64,000 bases of DNA from Lysinibacillus irui (GCF_028877475.1 NZ_CP113527.1:1791501-1855500); one strand, 5' to 3'. Positions 53,790-62,236 are shown, counted from the stretch's first letter. The notes: generated from the sequence alone by a model not told the origin. A program made the numbers and translations.

Positions 53790-54401
53790 TTACTTTTCAA
53801 AGGGATTGTTGATGTAAGGGCCTTTAATAGTAATACGCATTAACTGCGTTGCCATAAATTTGGGCGTATACGGCATGTCATTTTCTAACCACCAAACAAT
53901 CACCTCGAGAAAGGCAGCAGCATAAAAACGTTCAGCCATCTCACGGGGCACTGTCAGCTTTTGATCGTCAGGCTCCATAAATTGAATACCACTTGAGACA
54001 AAATTAATAATAATGTCTTTTAGGCCATCAGAAAAATAAGGGATATTTTTTTCCGTAAGATACACTTTATAAAGCTTACTATTTGATGCAATTTGCTCAA
54101 ACAAACGCATAAATGTGTCATGTGGCTGATCGTAATTAGGTAATAAATCAAACTCCTTTTTCTCTTCAAAATTTGGGTGAATACAACGAACTAATTGCTG
54201 TAAAGTTTCCATAGAGCTTTGATAGAGAAGGTCTAATTTATCGCGAAAATGTAAATAAAAAGTAGCTCGGTTTAAAGTGGCTCGTTTTGTAATATCTTGT
54301 ACTGTAATTTTCTCATAGCCTTGTTCATCGATTAATTCCACCAGTGCATCTCTCAATAATTGGCGTGTTCTTATTACGCGTGGATCCATTTTTTTCGACA
54401 T
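53790..54401 (-). CDS. TetR/AcrR-family transcriptional regulator
   Basis: 203 residues. The N-terminal helix-turn-helix (LVELIDEQGYEKITVQDITKRATLNRATFYLHFRDK, about 17-53) is classical TetR. The C-terminal helical domain (about 80-200) binds the inducer and dimerises. Divergent from the SDR gene with about 200 bases between, holding two palindromes. AAGGAG precedes the ATG on the minus strand. Confidence 0.93.
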   Translation of the reverse strand: MSKKMDPRVIRTRQLLRDALVELIDEQGYEKITVQDITKRATLNRATFYLHFRDKLDLLYQSSMETLQQLVRCIHPNFEEKKEFDLLPNYDQPHDTFMRLFEQIASNSKLYKVYLTEKNIPYFSDGLKDIIINFVSSGIQFMEPDDQKLTVPREMAERFYAAAFLEVIVWWLENDMPYTPKFMATQLMRITIKGPYINNPFEK

Positions 54402-54488
54402 TTTTAAGCTCCTTGTATTAAATGATCGATTTAATCAACGTTTTAAATTCTGTTGTTGCGAAAGCGTCACATTCGCGATCACTGTTGT

Positions 54489-54554
54489 TTGCCCTTTTCA
54501 AATAGCACGTTATAATTATATTAACGACACGGTGTCGATAATACAACTAGTTGT
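54489..54554 (+). promoter_or_regulatory. SDR promoter with two palindromic operator candidates
   Basis: TTGCCC (54489-54494), 16 bases, TATAAT (54511-54516). Nine bases downstream is CGACACGGTGTCG (54525-54537, 13-bp palindrome) and then ACAACTAGTTGT (54543-54554, 12-bp perfect palindrome). The first sits on the transcription start and is the likely site of the divergent TetR-type repressor. Confidence 0.7.
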
Positions 54555-54605
54555 TAACATGTTCACGAATTGTTCATTTATAGATAAAGGAAAGGAAGTT
54601 TTAAT

Positions 54606-55358
54606 ATGGGTCGTTTAAATGGGAAAGTAGCAATTATTACAGGAGCGGCAATGGGAATGGGCGCATCAGAGGCAAAATTATTTGCTCAAGAAGGGGCAAA
54701 GGTGATTGCAACAGATGTACAAATCGAGCCATTGAACAACTTAGTTAAAGAAATTAAAGAAAACGGCGGAGAGATTATTGGTCTTCAACATAATGTGACT
54801 TCTGAAGATGAGTGGAAGGCAGTAATCGCAGAGGCTGTAAAGGCTTATGGTAAGGTGGATGTTCTTGTAAACAATGCAGGCGTTTCATCACCAAAAACAA
54901 TTGCTAATATGGAAATGGATGAATGGAATAAAGTCATGGACATTAACCTTAATGGCTGTATCATCGGTATGAAATATGTCATTCCTGAAATGCAAAAAGC
55001 TGGTGGCGGCTCCATCATCAATATTTCTTCGATCGGTGGTATCGTAGGAATGGCTGGGACAAGCCCCTATACCGCAGCAAAAGGCGCACTACGCGTTCTT
55101 TCTAAATCGGCTGCGATCGAATACGGCAAAGATAAAATTCGCGTAAATTCTGTGCACCCAGGTATTATCGTTACACCAATGGTAGCACCTACCATGGAAG
55201 AGGGCGGTGCACTGCCATTCTATCAAACTTACACACAACTACCATACTTCGGTGAACCTGAAGATGTAGCGTATGGCGTAGTCTTCCTAGCATCAGACGA
55301 ATCCCGCTTCATGACAGGCGCAGAGCTAGTCATCGACGGCGGCTGGACAGCAATTTAA
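54606..55358 (+). CDS. SDR-family NAD(P)-dependent oxidoreductase
   Basis: 250 residues. The cofactor glycine motif TGAAMGMG is at about 12-19, NNAG in VLVNNAG, and the catalytic Ser in ISSIGG with Tyr/Lys in PYTAAKGA (about 152-156). A classical SDR similar to cyclopentanol or hydroxysteroid dehydrogenases; the alcohol substrate is unknown. GGAAAGGAAG precedes the ATG. Likely under the divergent TetR repressor. Confidence 0.93.
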   Translation: MGRLNGKVAIITGAAMGMGASEAKLFAQEGAKVIATDVQIEPLNNLVKEIKENGGEIIGLQHNVTSEDEWKAVIAEAVKAYGKVDVLVNNAGVSSPKTIANMEMDEWNKVMDINLNGCIIGMKYVIPEMQKAGGGSIINISSIGGIVGMAGTSPYTAAKGALRVLSKSAAIEYGKDKIRVNSVHPGIIVTPMVAPTMEEGGALPFYQTYTQLPYFGEPEDVAYGVVFLASDESRFMTGAELVIDGGWTAI

Positions 55359-55370
55359 TAGAGTACAAGA

Positions 55371-55407
55371 AAAACTAGGCGACACGCAACGTGAGCCTAG
55401 TTTTTTT
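55371..55407 (+). terminator. Intrinsic terminator of the SDR gene
   Basis: AAAACTAGGC (55371-55380) pairs with GCCTAGTTTT (55395-55404), followed by TTT. Array F starts immediately after. Confidence 0.88.
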
Positions 55408-55409
55408 GT

Positions 55410-56095
55410 TGAATTAAGTGAATACCCGCGGAAGCGAAGCGAATACCCGCGGAAGCGAAGCGAATACCCGCGGAAGGGAAGCGAATACCCGCGGAAGAGA
55501 AGTGAATATCCGCGGAAGAGAAGTGAATCCCCGCGGAAGGGAAGCGAATACCCGCGGAAGCGAAGTGAATATCCGCGGAAGCGAGGCTAATACCCGCGGA
55601 AGCGAGGCGAATACCCGCGGAAGCGAGGCTAATACTCGCGGAAGAGAAGTGAATCCCCGCGGAAGAGAGGCTAATCCCCGCGAAGGGAAGCGAATACCCG
55701 CGGGAGAGAAGTGAATCCCCGCGGAAGAGAGGCTAATCCCCGCGGAAGAGAGGCTATTACTCGCGAAGGGAAGCGAATACCGCGGGAGAGAAGTAAACAC
55801 CCGCGGAAGAGAAGCGAATACCCGCGAAGCGAAGCGAATACCCGCGGAAGGGAAGTGAATACCCGCGGAAGCGAAGCGAATACCCGCGGAAGAGAAGCGA
55901 ATACCCGCGGAAGGGAAGTGAATACCCGCGGAAGCGAAGTGAATATCCGCGGAAGAGAGGCTAATCCCCGCGAAGGGAAGCGAATACCCGCGGAAGAGAA
56001 GTGAATACCCGCGGAAGAGAAGTGAATATCCGCGGAAGAGAAGTGAATACCCGCGGAAGGGAAGCGAATACCCGCGGAAGCGAAGCAAATACCCA
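55410..56095 (+). repeat. Tandem repeat array F, 21-bp unit (same family as A)
   Basis: About 32 copies of GAATACCCGCGGAAG plus six bases (CGAAGC, GGAAGT, AGAAGT, CGAGGC and similar). Same core, orientation and period as array A. All six frames of the consensus unit lack stop codons, so frames up to 224 codons appear on the minus strand. None has a ribosome binding site. Small deletions have shifted the phase in a few places (near 55680, 55770 and 55826). Confidence 0.95.
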
Positions 56096-56380
56096 CGAAA
56101 TCAGATCCACACGCTAGAAGTAAAATCCCATTCAAATCAACGTTGTGAACAGGCAAAAGAGCACAAACATAGTGGATAATTGTGCATATCATAGGGGGAG
56201 AAAGCGTTTTCTTCATTTATATAGAAGAAAGTCAGAACGGAAAATTTCACGATTATGTGAACGTCACGAAAAAAAATTCACAAAAACCTTAACTATTTCA
56301 TATGAAATCCGTATAATAAATCAAACAGTACGAAAAATGTCCATATTTCTCGATAAATTGCGTGAATTTTTTAAATTGTA

Positions 56381-56416
56381 TTGACGTAGGAAACGATAAT
56401 TTGTACACTGTGTACA
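56381..56416 (+). promoter_or_regulatory. Aspartokinase promoter with TGTACA inverted repeat
   Basis: TTGACG (56381-56386), 17 bases, TACACT (56404-56409). The words TGTACA-CTG-TGTACA (56402-56416) form an inverted repeat across the -10 box, a good position for a repressor site. No lysine or T-box riboswitch is visible in the 60-base leader. Confidence 0.6.
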
Positions 56417-56447
56417 TTCAATTGTTTTTTGGAGGCATACAATTAAT

Positions 56448-56486
56448 TTGAAAAAGTTAGGATTTGATAGATATGATCGTGTGTAA
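56448..56486 (+). CDS. Possible 12-codon leader frame of the aspartokinase gene
   Basis: The only good ribosome binding site before the aspartokinase, GGAGG (56431-56435), is 37 bases from its ATG. It is 12 bases from TTG 56448, which opens a frame encoding MKKLGFDRYDRV and stops at 56486, inside the aspartokinase. Translation of it could couple to the ATG at 56473. The spacing is long, so this is tentative. Confidence 0.3.
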   Translation: MKKLGFDRYDRV

Positions 56487-57831
56487 ATTTGGTGGAACAT
56501 CTGTAGCAAGCGCAGAACAAATTCAAAAAGTGGCAAACATTGTGAAATCTAATCCGGCACGTAAGATCGTTGCCGTTTCAGCACCAGGGAAACGTTCTGG
56601 TGACGATATAAAAGTAACAGACCTATTAATACAATTAGCAAATGCAGCGTTACAACAAGAGAATACGGAAGAAAAATTGCAGACTGTTGTGGATCGATTT
56701 AGAGCGATTGCGGATGGTTTGGGGATAGATTATGCCATTTGTGACGTGATTGCGGAAGATTTACGTGAACGTGTACAAGGTGACAAAACAAACGTGGAAT
56801 TATTCATTGATAGCATTAAAGCGGCAGGTGAAGATAATAACGCCAAGCTCATTGCTGCCTATTTTAACGCGATTGGTATGCCCGCACGCTATGTCAGTCC
56901 TAAAGATGGGCTAGTGGTAAATGATTTACCTGAACGAACATTTGCTTTACCAGAAGCGTATGCTAATTTAGCCCCTTTAAAAGATACAAAAGAAATTATT
57001 GTTTTCCCAGGTTTCTTCGGTTACACTAGAGCGGGCGTATTGCGAACATTTGACCGCGGTGGCTCTGATATTACAGGCTCCATCTTAGCAGCAGCTGTTG
57101 AAGCGGAGCTCTATGAAAACTTTACGGATGTGGATTGTGTGTTCTCTGCGAATCCGAAAGTCGTCAATGATCCAGTGGAAATTAAAGAAATTACGTATCG
57201 CGAAATGCGCGAATTATCATATGCAGGCTTTTCAGTGTTCCATGATGAAGCGTTAATGCCTGTCTACAAGATTGGGGTGCCAGTTAACATAAAAAATACA
57301 AATAATCCATCAGCCCCAGGTACACGTATTGTACCAAGCCGTCCTGCAACAGGTCGTCCAGTTACAGGTATCTCGGCAGACAGTGGCTTTTCAACTTTAT
57401 ATGTCTCTAAATATTTGATGAATCGTGAAGTAGGCTTTGGACGAAAGCTACTCCAAATTTTAGAAGATGAAAATATTTCTTATGAACACACACCATCTGG
57501 TTTAGACGATATTTCTGTCATCATGCGTTCAAATCAACTAACACCAGAAAATGAAGCACGTATTATTAGTCGTGTAAAAGAAGAGCTACATGCAGAGTAT
57601 GTAGAAATGCGTCACGGTTTTTCAATGATCGTGATTGTTGGCGAAGGGATGCGTCATAATACAGGATTAGCTGCCCGTGCTGCCACAGCGATTTCAAGAA
57701 CTGGCGCAAATATTGAAATGATCAATCAAGGTTCTTCTGAAGTGAGCCTCGTGTTCGGTGTCCTTCAGGAATATGAAAACCGCATTTTACAAGCGCTTTA
57801 TGAAGAATTTTTTGCGCATGCGAATGCATAA
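56473..57831 (+). CDS. Aspartate kinase, monofunctional
   Basis: 452 residues. The kinase domain begins MIVCKFGGTS and has the aspartate-binding FDRGGSDITGS. The C-terminal ACT domains (about 300-450: SADSGFSTLYVSKYLM; MIVIVGEGMRHNTGLAARAATAISRTGANIEMI) sense lysine or threonine. The length and domain order fit the B. subtilis YclM/ThrD-type aspartokinase III. It phosphorylates aspartate at the head of Lys/Thr/Met synthesis and diaminopimelate supply. Start ATG 56473 is chosen by homology; a local ribosome binding site is weak. Confidence 0.95.
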   Translation: MIVCKFGGTSVASAEQIQKVANIVKSNPARKIVAVSAPGKRSGDDIKVTDLLIQLANAALQQENTEEKLQTVVDRFRAIADGLGIDYAICDVIAEDLRERVQGDKTNVELFIDSIKAAGEDNNAKLIAAYFNAIGMPARYVSPKDGLVVNDLPERTFALPEAYANLAPLKDTKEIIVFPGFFGYTRAGVLRTFDRGGSDITGSILAAAVEAELYENFTDVDCVFSANPKVVNDPVEIKEITYREMRELSYAGFSVFHDEALMPVYKIGVPVNIKNTNNPSAPGTRIVPSRPATGRPVTGISADSGFSTLYVSKYLMNREVGFGRKLLQILEDENISYEHTPSGLDDISVIMRSNQLTPENEARIISRVKEELHAEYVEMRHGFSMIVIVGEGMRHNTGLAARAATAISRTGANIEMINQGSSEVSLVFGVLQEYENRILQALYEEFFAHANA

Positions 57832-57843
57832 TGACACAATCAT

Positions 57844-57880
57844 CACTAATCCAAGACTTTCTAGCTTGGATTAGTGTTTT
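57844..57880 (+). terminator. Intrinsic terminator of the aspartokinase gene
   Basis: CACTAATCCAAG (57844-57855) pairs perfectly with CTTGGATTAGTG (57865-57876), followed by TTTTCTTTTT. Confidence 0.92.
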
Positions 57881-57936
57881 CTTTTTGCTGAGAATACGGT
57901 AAAATCGAGGGCGTACATAGTTGGGAGGGGTTTTTC

Positions 57937-58122
57937 GTGAAGAATTTAACAATTGGTATGCTTTTTTCGATTATTGGGATACTTTTTGTCTGTTTAACGA
58001 TTATGGATATTTTACCGTCGTCGACAAAAACAATGAAAATTGTTTACATAGGCATTGGTTGGGTCTTTATTATTATTGGCTCTGTGATCCGCTTTAAAAA
58101 TCTGAAACAGAAGCAACAATAA
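57937..58122 (+). CDS. Small two-helix membrane protein
   Basis: 61 residues from GTG 57937 after GGGAGGGG. Two hydrophobic helices (about 4-24 and 34-51) and a basic tail (KNLKQKQQ). No family is recognised. It stands alone between the aspartokinase terminator and the promoter of the corrinoid operon. Confidence 0.75.
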   Translation: MKNLTIGMLFSIIGILFVCLTIMDILPSSTKTMKIVYIGIGWVFIIIGSVIRFKNLKQKQQ

Positions 58123-58138
58123 CGCTTTGAAAATGGAA

Positions 58139-58168
58139 TTGTGGCAATAGGCAAAGTTATGATACAAT
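58139..58168 (+). promoter_or_regulatory. Promoter of the corrinoid salvage operon
   Basis: TTGTGG (58139-58144), 18 bases, then TG-A-TACAAT (58160-58168), an extended -10 element. The start would be near 58175, giving a leader of about 150 bases before cbiZ. Confidence 0.55.
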
Positions 58169-58257
58169 TTCAAAGAAAATAAATAATTTGAGTATTATGA
58201 AGTTGTTATTCTGTACAAACGTTCAGAAGGTTCAAATTTTAATAAAGAATCGACAGT

Positions 58258-58291
58258 ACAAATTCTTCTTTGTAAGAATTTGTTTTTTTTT
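58258..58291 (+). terminator. Terminator in the leader of the corrinoid operon
   Basis: ACAAATTCTT (58258-58267) pairs perfectly with AAGAATTTGT (58274-58283), followed by eight T. It lies 36 bases before cbiZ, after the operon's apparent promoter. It could therefore attenuate the operon; alternatively it ends the small upstream gene. Confidence 0.85.
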
Positions 58292-58326
58292 GTTCTATTC
58301 CATATTTATCGCGAGGAGGCGATCGA

Positions 58327-59010
58327 TTGCCTATACTGACAAAGGATTGCATTCAAATTTTTGACCAATATGTGGCCCTACAAACCGATTCACCTATGAA
58401 GGTTGTATCCTCAGCCATGCATAATCCTGGCTTTGGTCATTATACCCATCTACTGAATCGAACGGTGCCTATTACCTATGATGAGCGACAGCCACATCTT
58501 GAATTACAGCAGTATTTGCAGGCACAACACTTTCCATTAGACAACACGGTGGCGATGATGACGGCAGTCCAGGCCAAGTTTGCGACCATTCGTGACTTTA
58601 CATATGAAGGTATTCAGCTTGTCGTTATGATTACTGCGGGATTAGGAAATGCGGTGGATATTACGCGGGCTTTTCATCGGGAAGAGCAGTACCATGCAGG
58701 CACCATTAATACATGGCTAGTCATTAATGGAAAACTATCTGATGAAGCGTTATTTCAAGCCATGATTTCAACAACGGAAGCCAAGGTCAAAGCGTTAATG
58801 GATGAAGGGATTACAGACCCAACAACAGGCACACAAGCTACAGGTACTTCTACTGATAGCTTGTTGATTGCTTCAACAGAAGAGGGAGACTTTCATCAAT
58901 ATGCTGGTCCTATTACCATGCTTGGTAAGGTCATCGGTTACGGTGTCTATGAGACAATGCGTGAGGCGATCAGCAAATACAAAAAAGATAAAGAGGAGAG
59001 GGCTTTATGA
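58327..59010 (+). CDS. cbiZ: Adenosylcobinamide amidohydrolase CbiZ
   Basis: 227 residues. CbiZ-family patterns are evident: VVSSAMHNPGFGHYTHLLNR, MTAVQAKFATI and GTQATGTSTDSLLIAS. The enzyme removes the aminopropanol side chain of adenosylcobinamide (or pseudo-B12) to give cobyric acid, allowing scavenged corrinoids to be rebuilt. Start TTG 58327 follows GAGGAGG. First gene of the operon; it overlaps cbiB by four bases. Its presence suggests salvage and remodelling rather than full synthesis. Confidence 0.92.
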   Translation: MPILTKDCIQIFDQYVALQTDSPMKVVSSAMHNPGFGHYTHLLNRTVPITYDERQPHLELQQYLQAQHFPLDNTVAMMTAVQAKFATIRDFTYEGIQLVVMITAGLGNAVDITRAFHREEQYHAGTINTWLVINGKLSDEALFQAMISTTEAKVKALMDEGITDPTTGTQATGTSTDSLLIASTEEGDFHQYAGPITMLGKVIGYGVYETMREAISKYKKDKEERAL

Positions 59011-59963
59011 TGGCTATCGTAATTGCCTGTATCATTGGGCTTTTGTTTGATTTACTCGTAGGAGACCCTCCTAAACTCCCTCATCCTGTACGCTGGATTG
59101 GACACTTGATTCAATCGCAAACGGCGCTCTGGAATAAGGGCAAATGGCGAAAGCTGCGTGGCATGGTGATGGCTCTTGCAGTCGTAGGCACGACCATGTT
59201 TGTGGTGACATTGATTTTGCTTCTTAGCTATCAGGTAAGTATTATTTTTGGCATCCTTGTAGAGGGACTTCTCATTGGGATTGGCCTCGCTCAGCGGAGC
59301 TTGAAGGAGGCTGCGATGGCTGTATATGAGCCACTTGTTAAAGGTGACTTTGCAGAGGCACGTGTCAAGCTGTCGTGGATTGTCGGTCGTGACACCGATA
59401 AGCTGGGAGAAGATGAGATTGTGCGTGGTGTAGTAGAAACGGTGTCTGAAAATACAAGCGATGGTGTGACAGCTCCACTTTTTTATGCCTTCTTATTTGG
59501 TGCAATTGGTTTATGGGGCTATAAGGCTGTCAATACATTAGATTCAATGGTTGGCTATAAAAATGACAAATACAAAGACTTTGGAATGTTCTCGGCAAAG
59601 CTCGATGATGTATTGAATTTTATTCCAAGTCGAATGACAGGCTTCCTTATTGTCCTTGGCACGAAAAATGAAACGGATCGAACGCTTGGCAAGCGGCTAA
59701 AGATTTGGGCACAGGACGCTAAAAAGCATCCAAGTCCAAACAGTGGCTATTTAGAGGCAGCGACGGCCGTTCAGCTAGGTGTGCAGCTTGGTGGGAAAAA
59801 TACGTATCAGGGGGTTGTCTCTCATAGGGCTATTATGGGAGAAAAATTAGTCCCTTTGACGAAGGAACATATTGCAACATCTATTATTCATATGCGTATT
59901 GCCACAATACTCTTTACGCTTGTGATGTTAGCTGTGGAGGTGCTTATTTATGCCATTACCTAA
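59007..59963 (+). CDS. cbiB: Adenosylcobinamide-phosphate synthase CbiB
   Basis: 318 residues with several membrane helices. The family signature is the N-terminal FDLLVGDPPKLPHPVRWIG and the central ENTSDGVTAPLFYAFLFGAIG...KAVNTLDSMVGYKN. It joins (R)-1-amino-2-propanol phosphate to adenosylcobyric acid at the membrane. Starts at overlapping ATGATG (59007/59010). Acts directly after CbiZ in remodelling. Confidence 0.95.
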   Translation: MMAIVIACIIGLLFDLLVGDPPKLPHPVRWIGHLIQSQTALWNKGKWRKLRGMVMALAVVGTTMFVVTLILLLSYQVSIIFGILVEGLLIGIGLAQRSLKEAAMAVYEPLVKGDFAEARVKLSWIVGRDTDKLGEDEIVRGVVETVSENTSDGVTAPLFYAFLFGAIGLWGYKAVNTLDSMVGYKNDKYKDFGMFSAKLDDVLNFIPSRMTGFLIVLGTKNETDRTLGKRLKIWAQDAKKHPSPNSGYLEAATAVQLGVQLGGKNTYQGVVSHRAIMGEKLVPLTKEHIATSIIHMRIATILFTLVMLAVEVLIYAIT

Positions 59964-61044
59964 TCACGGAGCAAATCCGCACAATGTCTATCAGCAATTA
60001 GGCTTAACGATGCCAGAAGTAGTTTATGATTTTAGCGAAAATGTCAATGCTGAGGGACCACCAGCCTTTGTAGAGGCTCGTTGGCGAACACTTTATTCGC
60101 TTATTCAGCGCTACCCAGATCCTGATGGCGAGCCTTTTTTAACGAAGGTTGCTGCTTTTCATCAGGTCGCAAAGGAGACGATTTTACTAGGCAATGGGGC
60201 ATCAGAGCTCTTTAGTGTAGTAGCAAGACGCTATGTGGGCAAGCGTGTCATTATCGTACATCCAACTTTTTCTGAATATGAGCGAACATTGCGGGCTGCA
60301 GGTGCGGATATTGTGCCTATTTTGGTGACTGATTTTATTCATTACACATTGCCAATGGATGTGCTCAAGGAGGAAATGGAGAAGGCGGACGCTCTTTATA
60401 TTTGTACGCCAAATAATCCAACAGGGGTATTACCGAAAAAAGAAGATTTACTCGCTTTAGTGGAGCACGGAAGAAGTGTTAGCTGTGAGCTTGTGATCGA
60501 CGAGGCCTTTATGGATTGGGTGGGTGAAGCGTATTCTATGATTCATCATTGCGCGCAAAATCCACATGTGATAGTGGTGCGTTCGATGACCAAAATGTAT
60601 GCGATTCCAGGTTTACGACTTGGTTATTTAGTCGCGCATTCTTCCATTGTAAGCACTTTAAAGGACATGCTGCCTCATTGGAATTTAAATGCCTTTGCAC
60701 TTGTGATTGGTGCAGGCTGTTTAGATGAACAGCAGTATTGTCAGCAGGCGATTGCCTATGCGACAACACAAAGAGGGCGATTACATCAGTATTTACAAGA
60801 AAACGGCTGTCAAGTAACGAACAGTGTGACGAATTATGTGTGCTTCACGTTACCACAAGGACAGCAGGCCGATCCCTTTTTCACGTATTGCCTTGGACAA
60901 GGGGTTGTCTTACGTCATACAAAAAACTTTCAAGGGTTACAGGGTGAATGGTTCCGTATAGGGATAAAAGATATTGCGGCCATGACTTCTTTACATAATT
61001 GTCTGCAAGCTTGGTTTAACGCAAATAAGGGGAGAGAAAAGTGA
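59950..61044 (+). CDS. cobD: L-threonine-O-3-phosphate decarboxylase CobD
   Basis: 364 residues of the fold-type I PLP family. It begins LPNHGANPHNVYQQLGL and has NPNNPTGVLP-like CTPNNPTG, the DEAFMDW aspartate and the PLP lysine in VVRSMTKMYAIPGLRLGY. Provides aminopropanol phosphate for CbiB. Overlaps cbiB by 14 bases and cobC by four. Aminotransferases of the HisC type look alike, but the operon context decides for CobD. Confidence 0.9.
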   Translation: MPLPNHGANPHNVYQQLGLTMPEVVYDFSENVNAEGPPAFVEARWRTLYSLIQRYPDPDGEPFLTKVAAFHQVAKETILLGNGASELFSVVARRYVGKRVIIVHPTFSEYERTLRAAGADIVPILVTDFIHYTLPMDVLKEEMEKADALYICTPNNPTGVLPKKEDLLALVEHGRSVSCELVIDEAFMDWVGEAYSMIHHCAQNPHVIVVRSMTKMYAIPGLRLGYLVAHSSIVSTLKDMLPHWNLNAFALVIGAGCLDEQQYCQQAIAYATTQRGRLHQYLQENGCQVTNSVTNYVCFTLPQGQQADPFFTYCLGQGVVLRHTKNFQGLQGEWFRIGIKDIAAMTSLHNCLQAWFNANKGREK

Positions 61045-61649
61045 CAACTTTTTATCTAGTAAGACATGGGGAAACACAATGGAATCAAGAGCAACGACTA
61101 CAGGGCTGGCTGGACTCTCCATTAACGGAAAATGGTAGAGCAGCAGCACAAAGACTTCACAAGCAACTCCAGCCTATTCAGTTTGCAGCTGCTTATTGTA
61201 GCTCAAGTGGACGTGCAAGGGAGACGATGGACATTTTGACCACTAAGCGCAAGCTTCCGATTATTTATGAGGATGATTTACGTGAAATCTATTTAGGGGA
61301 TTGGCAAGGCCAAACAATTGAAGACATTCTCGCCAATCATAAGCTTGATTATGAGCTCTATACTAATTACCCAGCACAGTTTGTTGCAACACATACGGAA
61401 AGCTTTGGTGCTGTGACAGAAAGAGCCATGTTTACATTAAAGAAAATAGCGGATCAACATCCCGATGAAACGGTTCTCATTGTCTCTCATGCAGTAACCA
61501 TTAAATGTATCGTTAACGCTATTTTACAGCGAAGTATAAGTGAGCTATGGACAGCCCCATACATTCATGGAACAAGTGTGACAGTGATTGAACGACAAGA
61601 GCAACAATGGGCTGTGAAAGAAATTGGCAATCTTCATCATTTACAATAG
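61041..61649 (+). CDS. cobC: Histidine phosphatase, alpha-ribazole phosphatase CobC
   Basis: 202 residues. Catalytic motif LVRHGETQWN at the N-terminus, the SSSGRARETM region, and the second histidine in VLIVSHAVTIK. In the operon it most likely removes the 5'-phosphate in assembly of the nucleotide loop. GTG start after AAGGGGAG. One of two such phosphatases here. Confidence 0.9.
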   Translation: MTTFYLVRHGETQWNQEQRLQGWLDSPLTENGRAAAQRLHKQLQPIQFAAAYCSSSGRARETMDILTTKRKLPIIYEDDLREIYLGDWQGQTIEDILANHKLDYELYTNYPAQFVATHTESFGAVTERAMFTLKKIADQHPDETVLIVSHAVTIKCIVNAILQRSISELWTAPYIHGTSVTVIERQEQQWAVKEIGNLHHLQ

Positions 61650-61660
61650 GAGGTGTCCTG

Positions 61661-62236
61661 ATGCCACTCATTTTTATTACAGGTGGTGTTCGTAGTGGGA
61701 AATCCCATTTTGCTGAGCGAACAGCGATTCAGCATTACCAAGTACAGCTAGGTCCCACAAAACGTTTAATTTATCTGGCTTCTGGCATCGCCTTAGATCG
61801 AGAAATGGCTAAGCGGATTGACCGACATCAGGCAGATCGGCAGGCACAACCTGTGCAGTGGCTAACGGTGGAGGTACCCTATGACATGGCAGAGGTTTTA
61901 GCAACACTCCAAGATGGGGATGTGGTGCTGTGGGACTGCGTGACAACGTGGCTAACAAATGCTTTTTATGAGGGCTTTGACAGTGGTACGCCATGTATAG
62001 ATCAGCCAGGCTGTTTAGAAAACAAGCTACTGAACATCAAACAGGCCATCCTTTCATTACTAAATAAGGATGTGACTTTTTTAGTTGTCTCCAATGAACT
62101 GTTTGATGAGCCACCATATGATAGTGATGAAGTAGAGTTATACCGACAAACACTCGGGCAATGGCATCAATGGTTCGTTGCCATTGCACAGGAGGCCTAT
62201 GAAATGAATTATGGTATTGTAAAGAGATGGAAATAA
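61661..62236 (+). CDS. cobU: CobU/CobP-type adenosylcobinamide kinase/guanylyltransferase
   Basis: 191 residues. The P-loop GGVRSGKSHFAE (about 7-18) and the region of the guanylylated histidine, RIDRHQADRQ...WLTVEVP, are intact. The C-terminal part (VVSNELFDEPPYDSDEVELYRQTLGQW) departs from the usual GxGIVP and RDxxGRxNQ sequences. Start ATG 61661 follows AGGAGG. The second CobU-like gene at 63554 has the opposite pattern. Confidence 0.88.
   Translation: MPLIFITGGVRSGKSHFAERTAIQHYQVQLGPTKRLIYLASGIALDREMAKRIDRHQADRQAQPVQWLTVEVPYDMAEVLATLQDGDVVLWDCVTTWLTNAFYEGFDSGTPCIDQPGCLENKLLNIKQAILSLLNKDVTFLVVSNELFDEPPYDSDEVELYRQTLGQWHQWFVAIAQEAYEMNYGIVKRWK

Noticed and set aside
55414..56216. Frames of 224, 181, 98 and 97 codons in array F
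   Set aside because: All six frames of the repeat unit are open, so length carries no evidence of coding.
56100..56463. Lysine riboswitch or T-box before the aspartokinase
   Set aside because: The promoter lies only about 60 bases before the gene and no riboswitch core sequences are visible.
58123..58326. Cobalamin riboswitch
   Set aside because: The leader is too short and lacks the B12-box. Only a terminator hairpin is seen.
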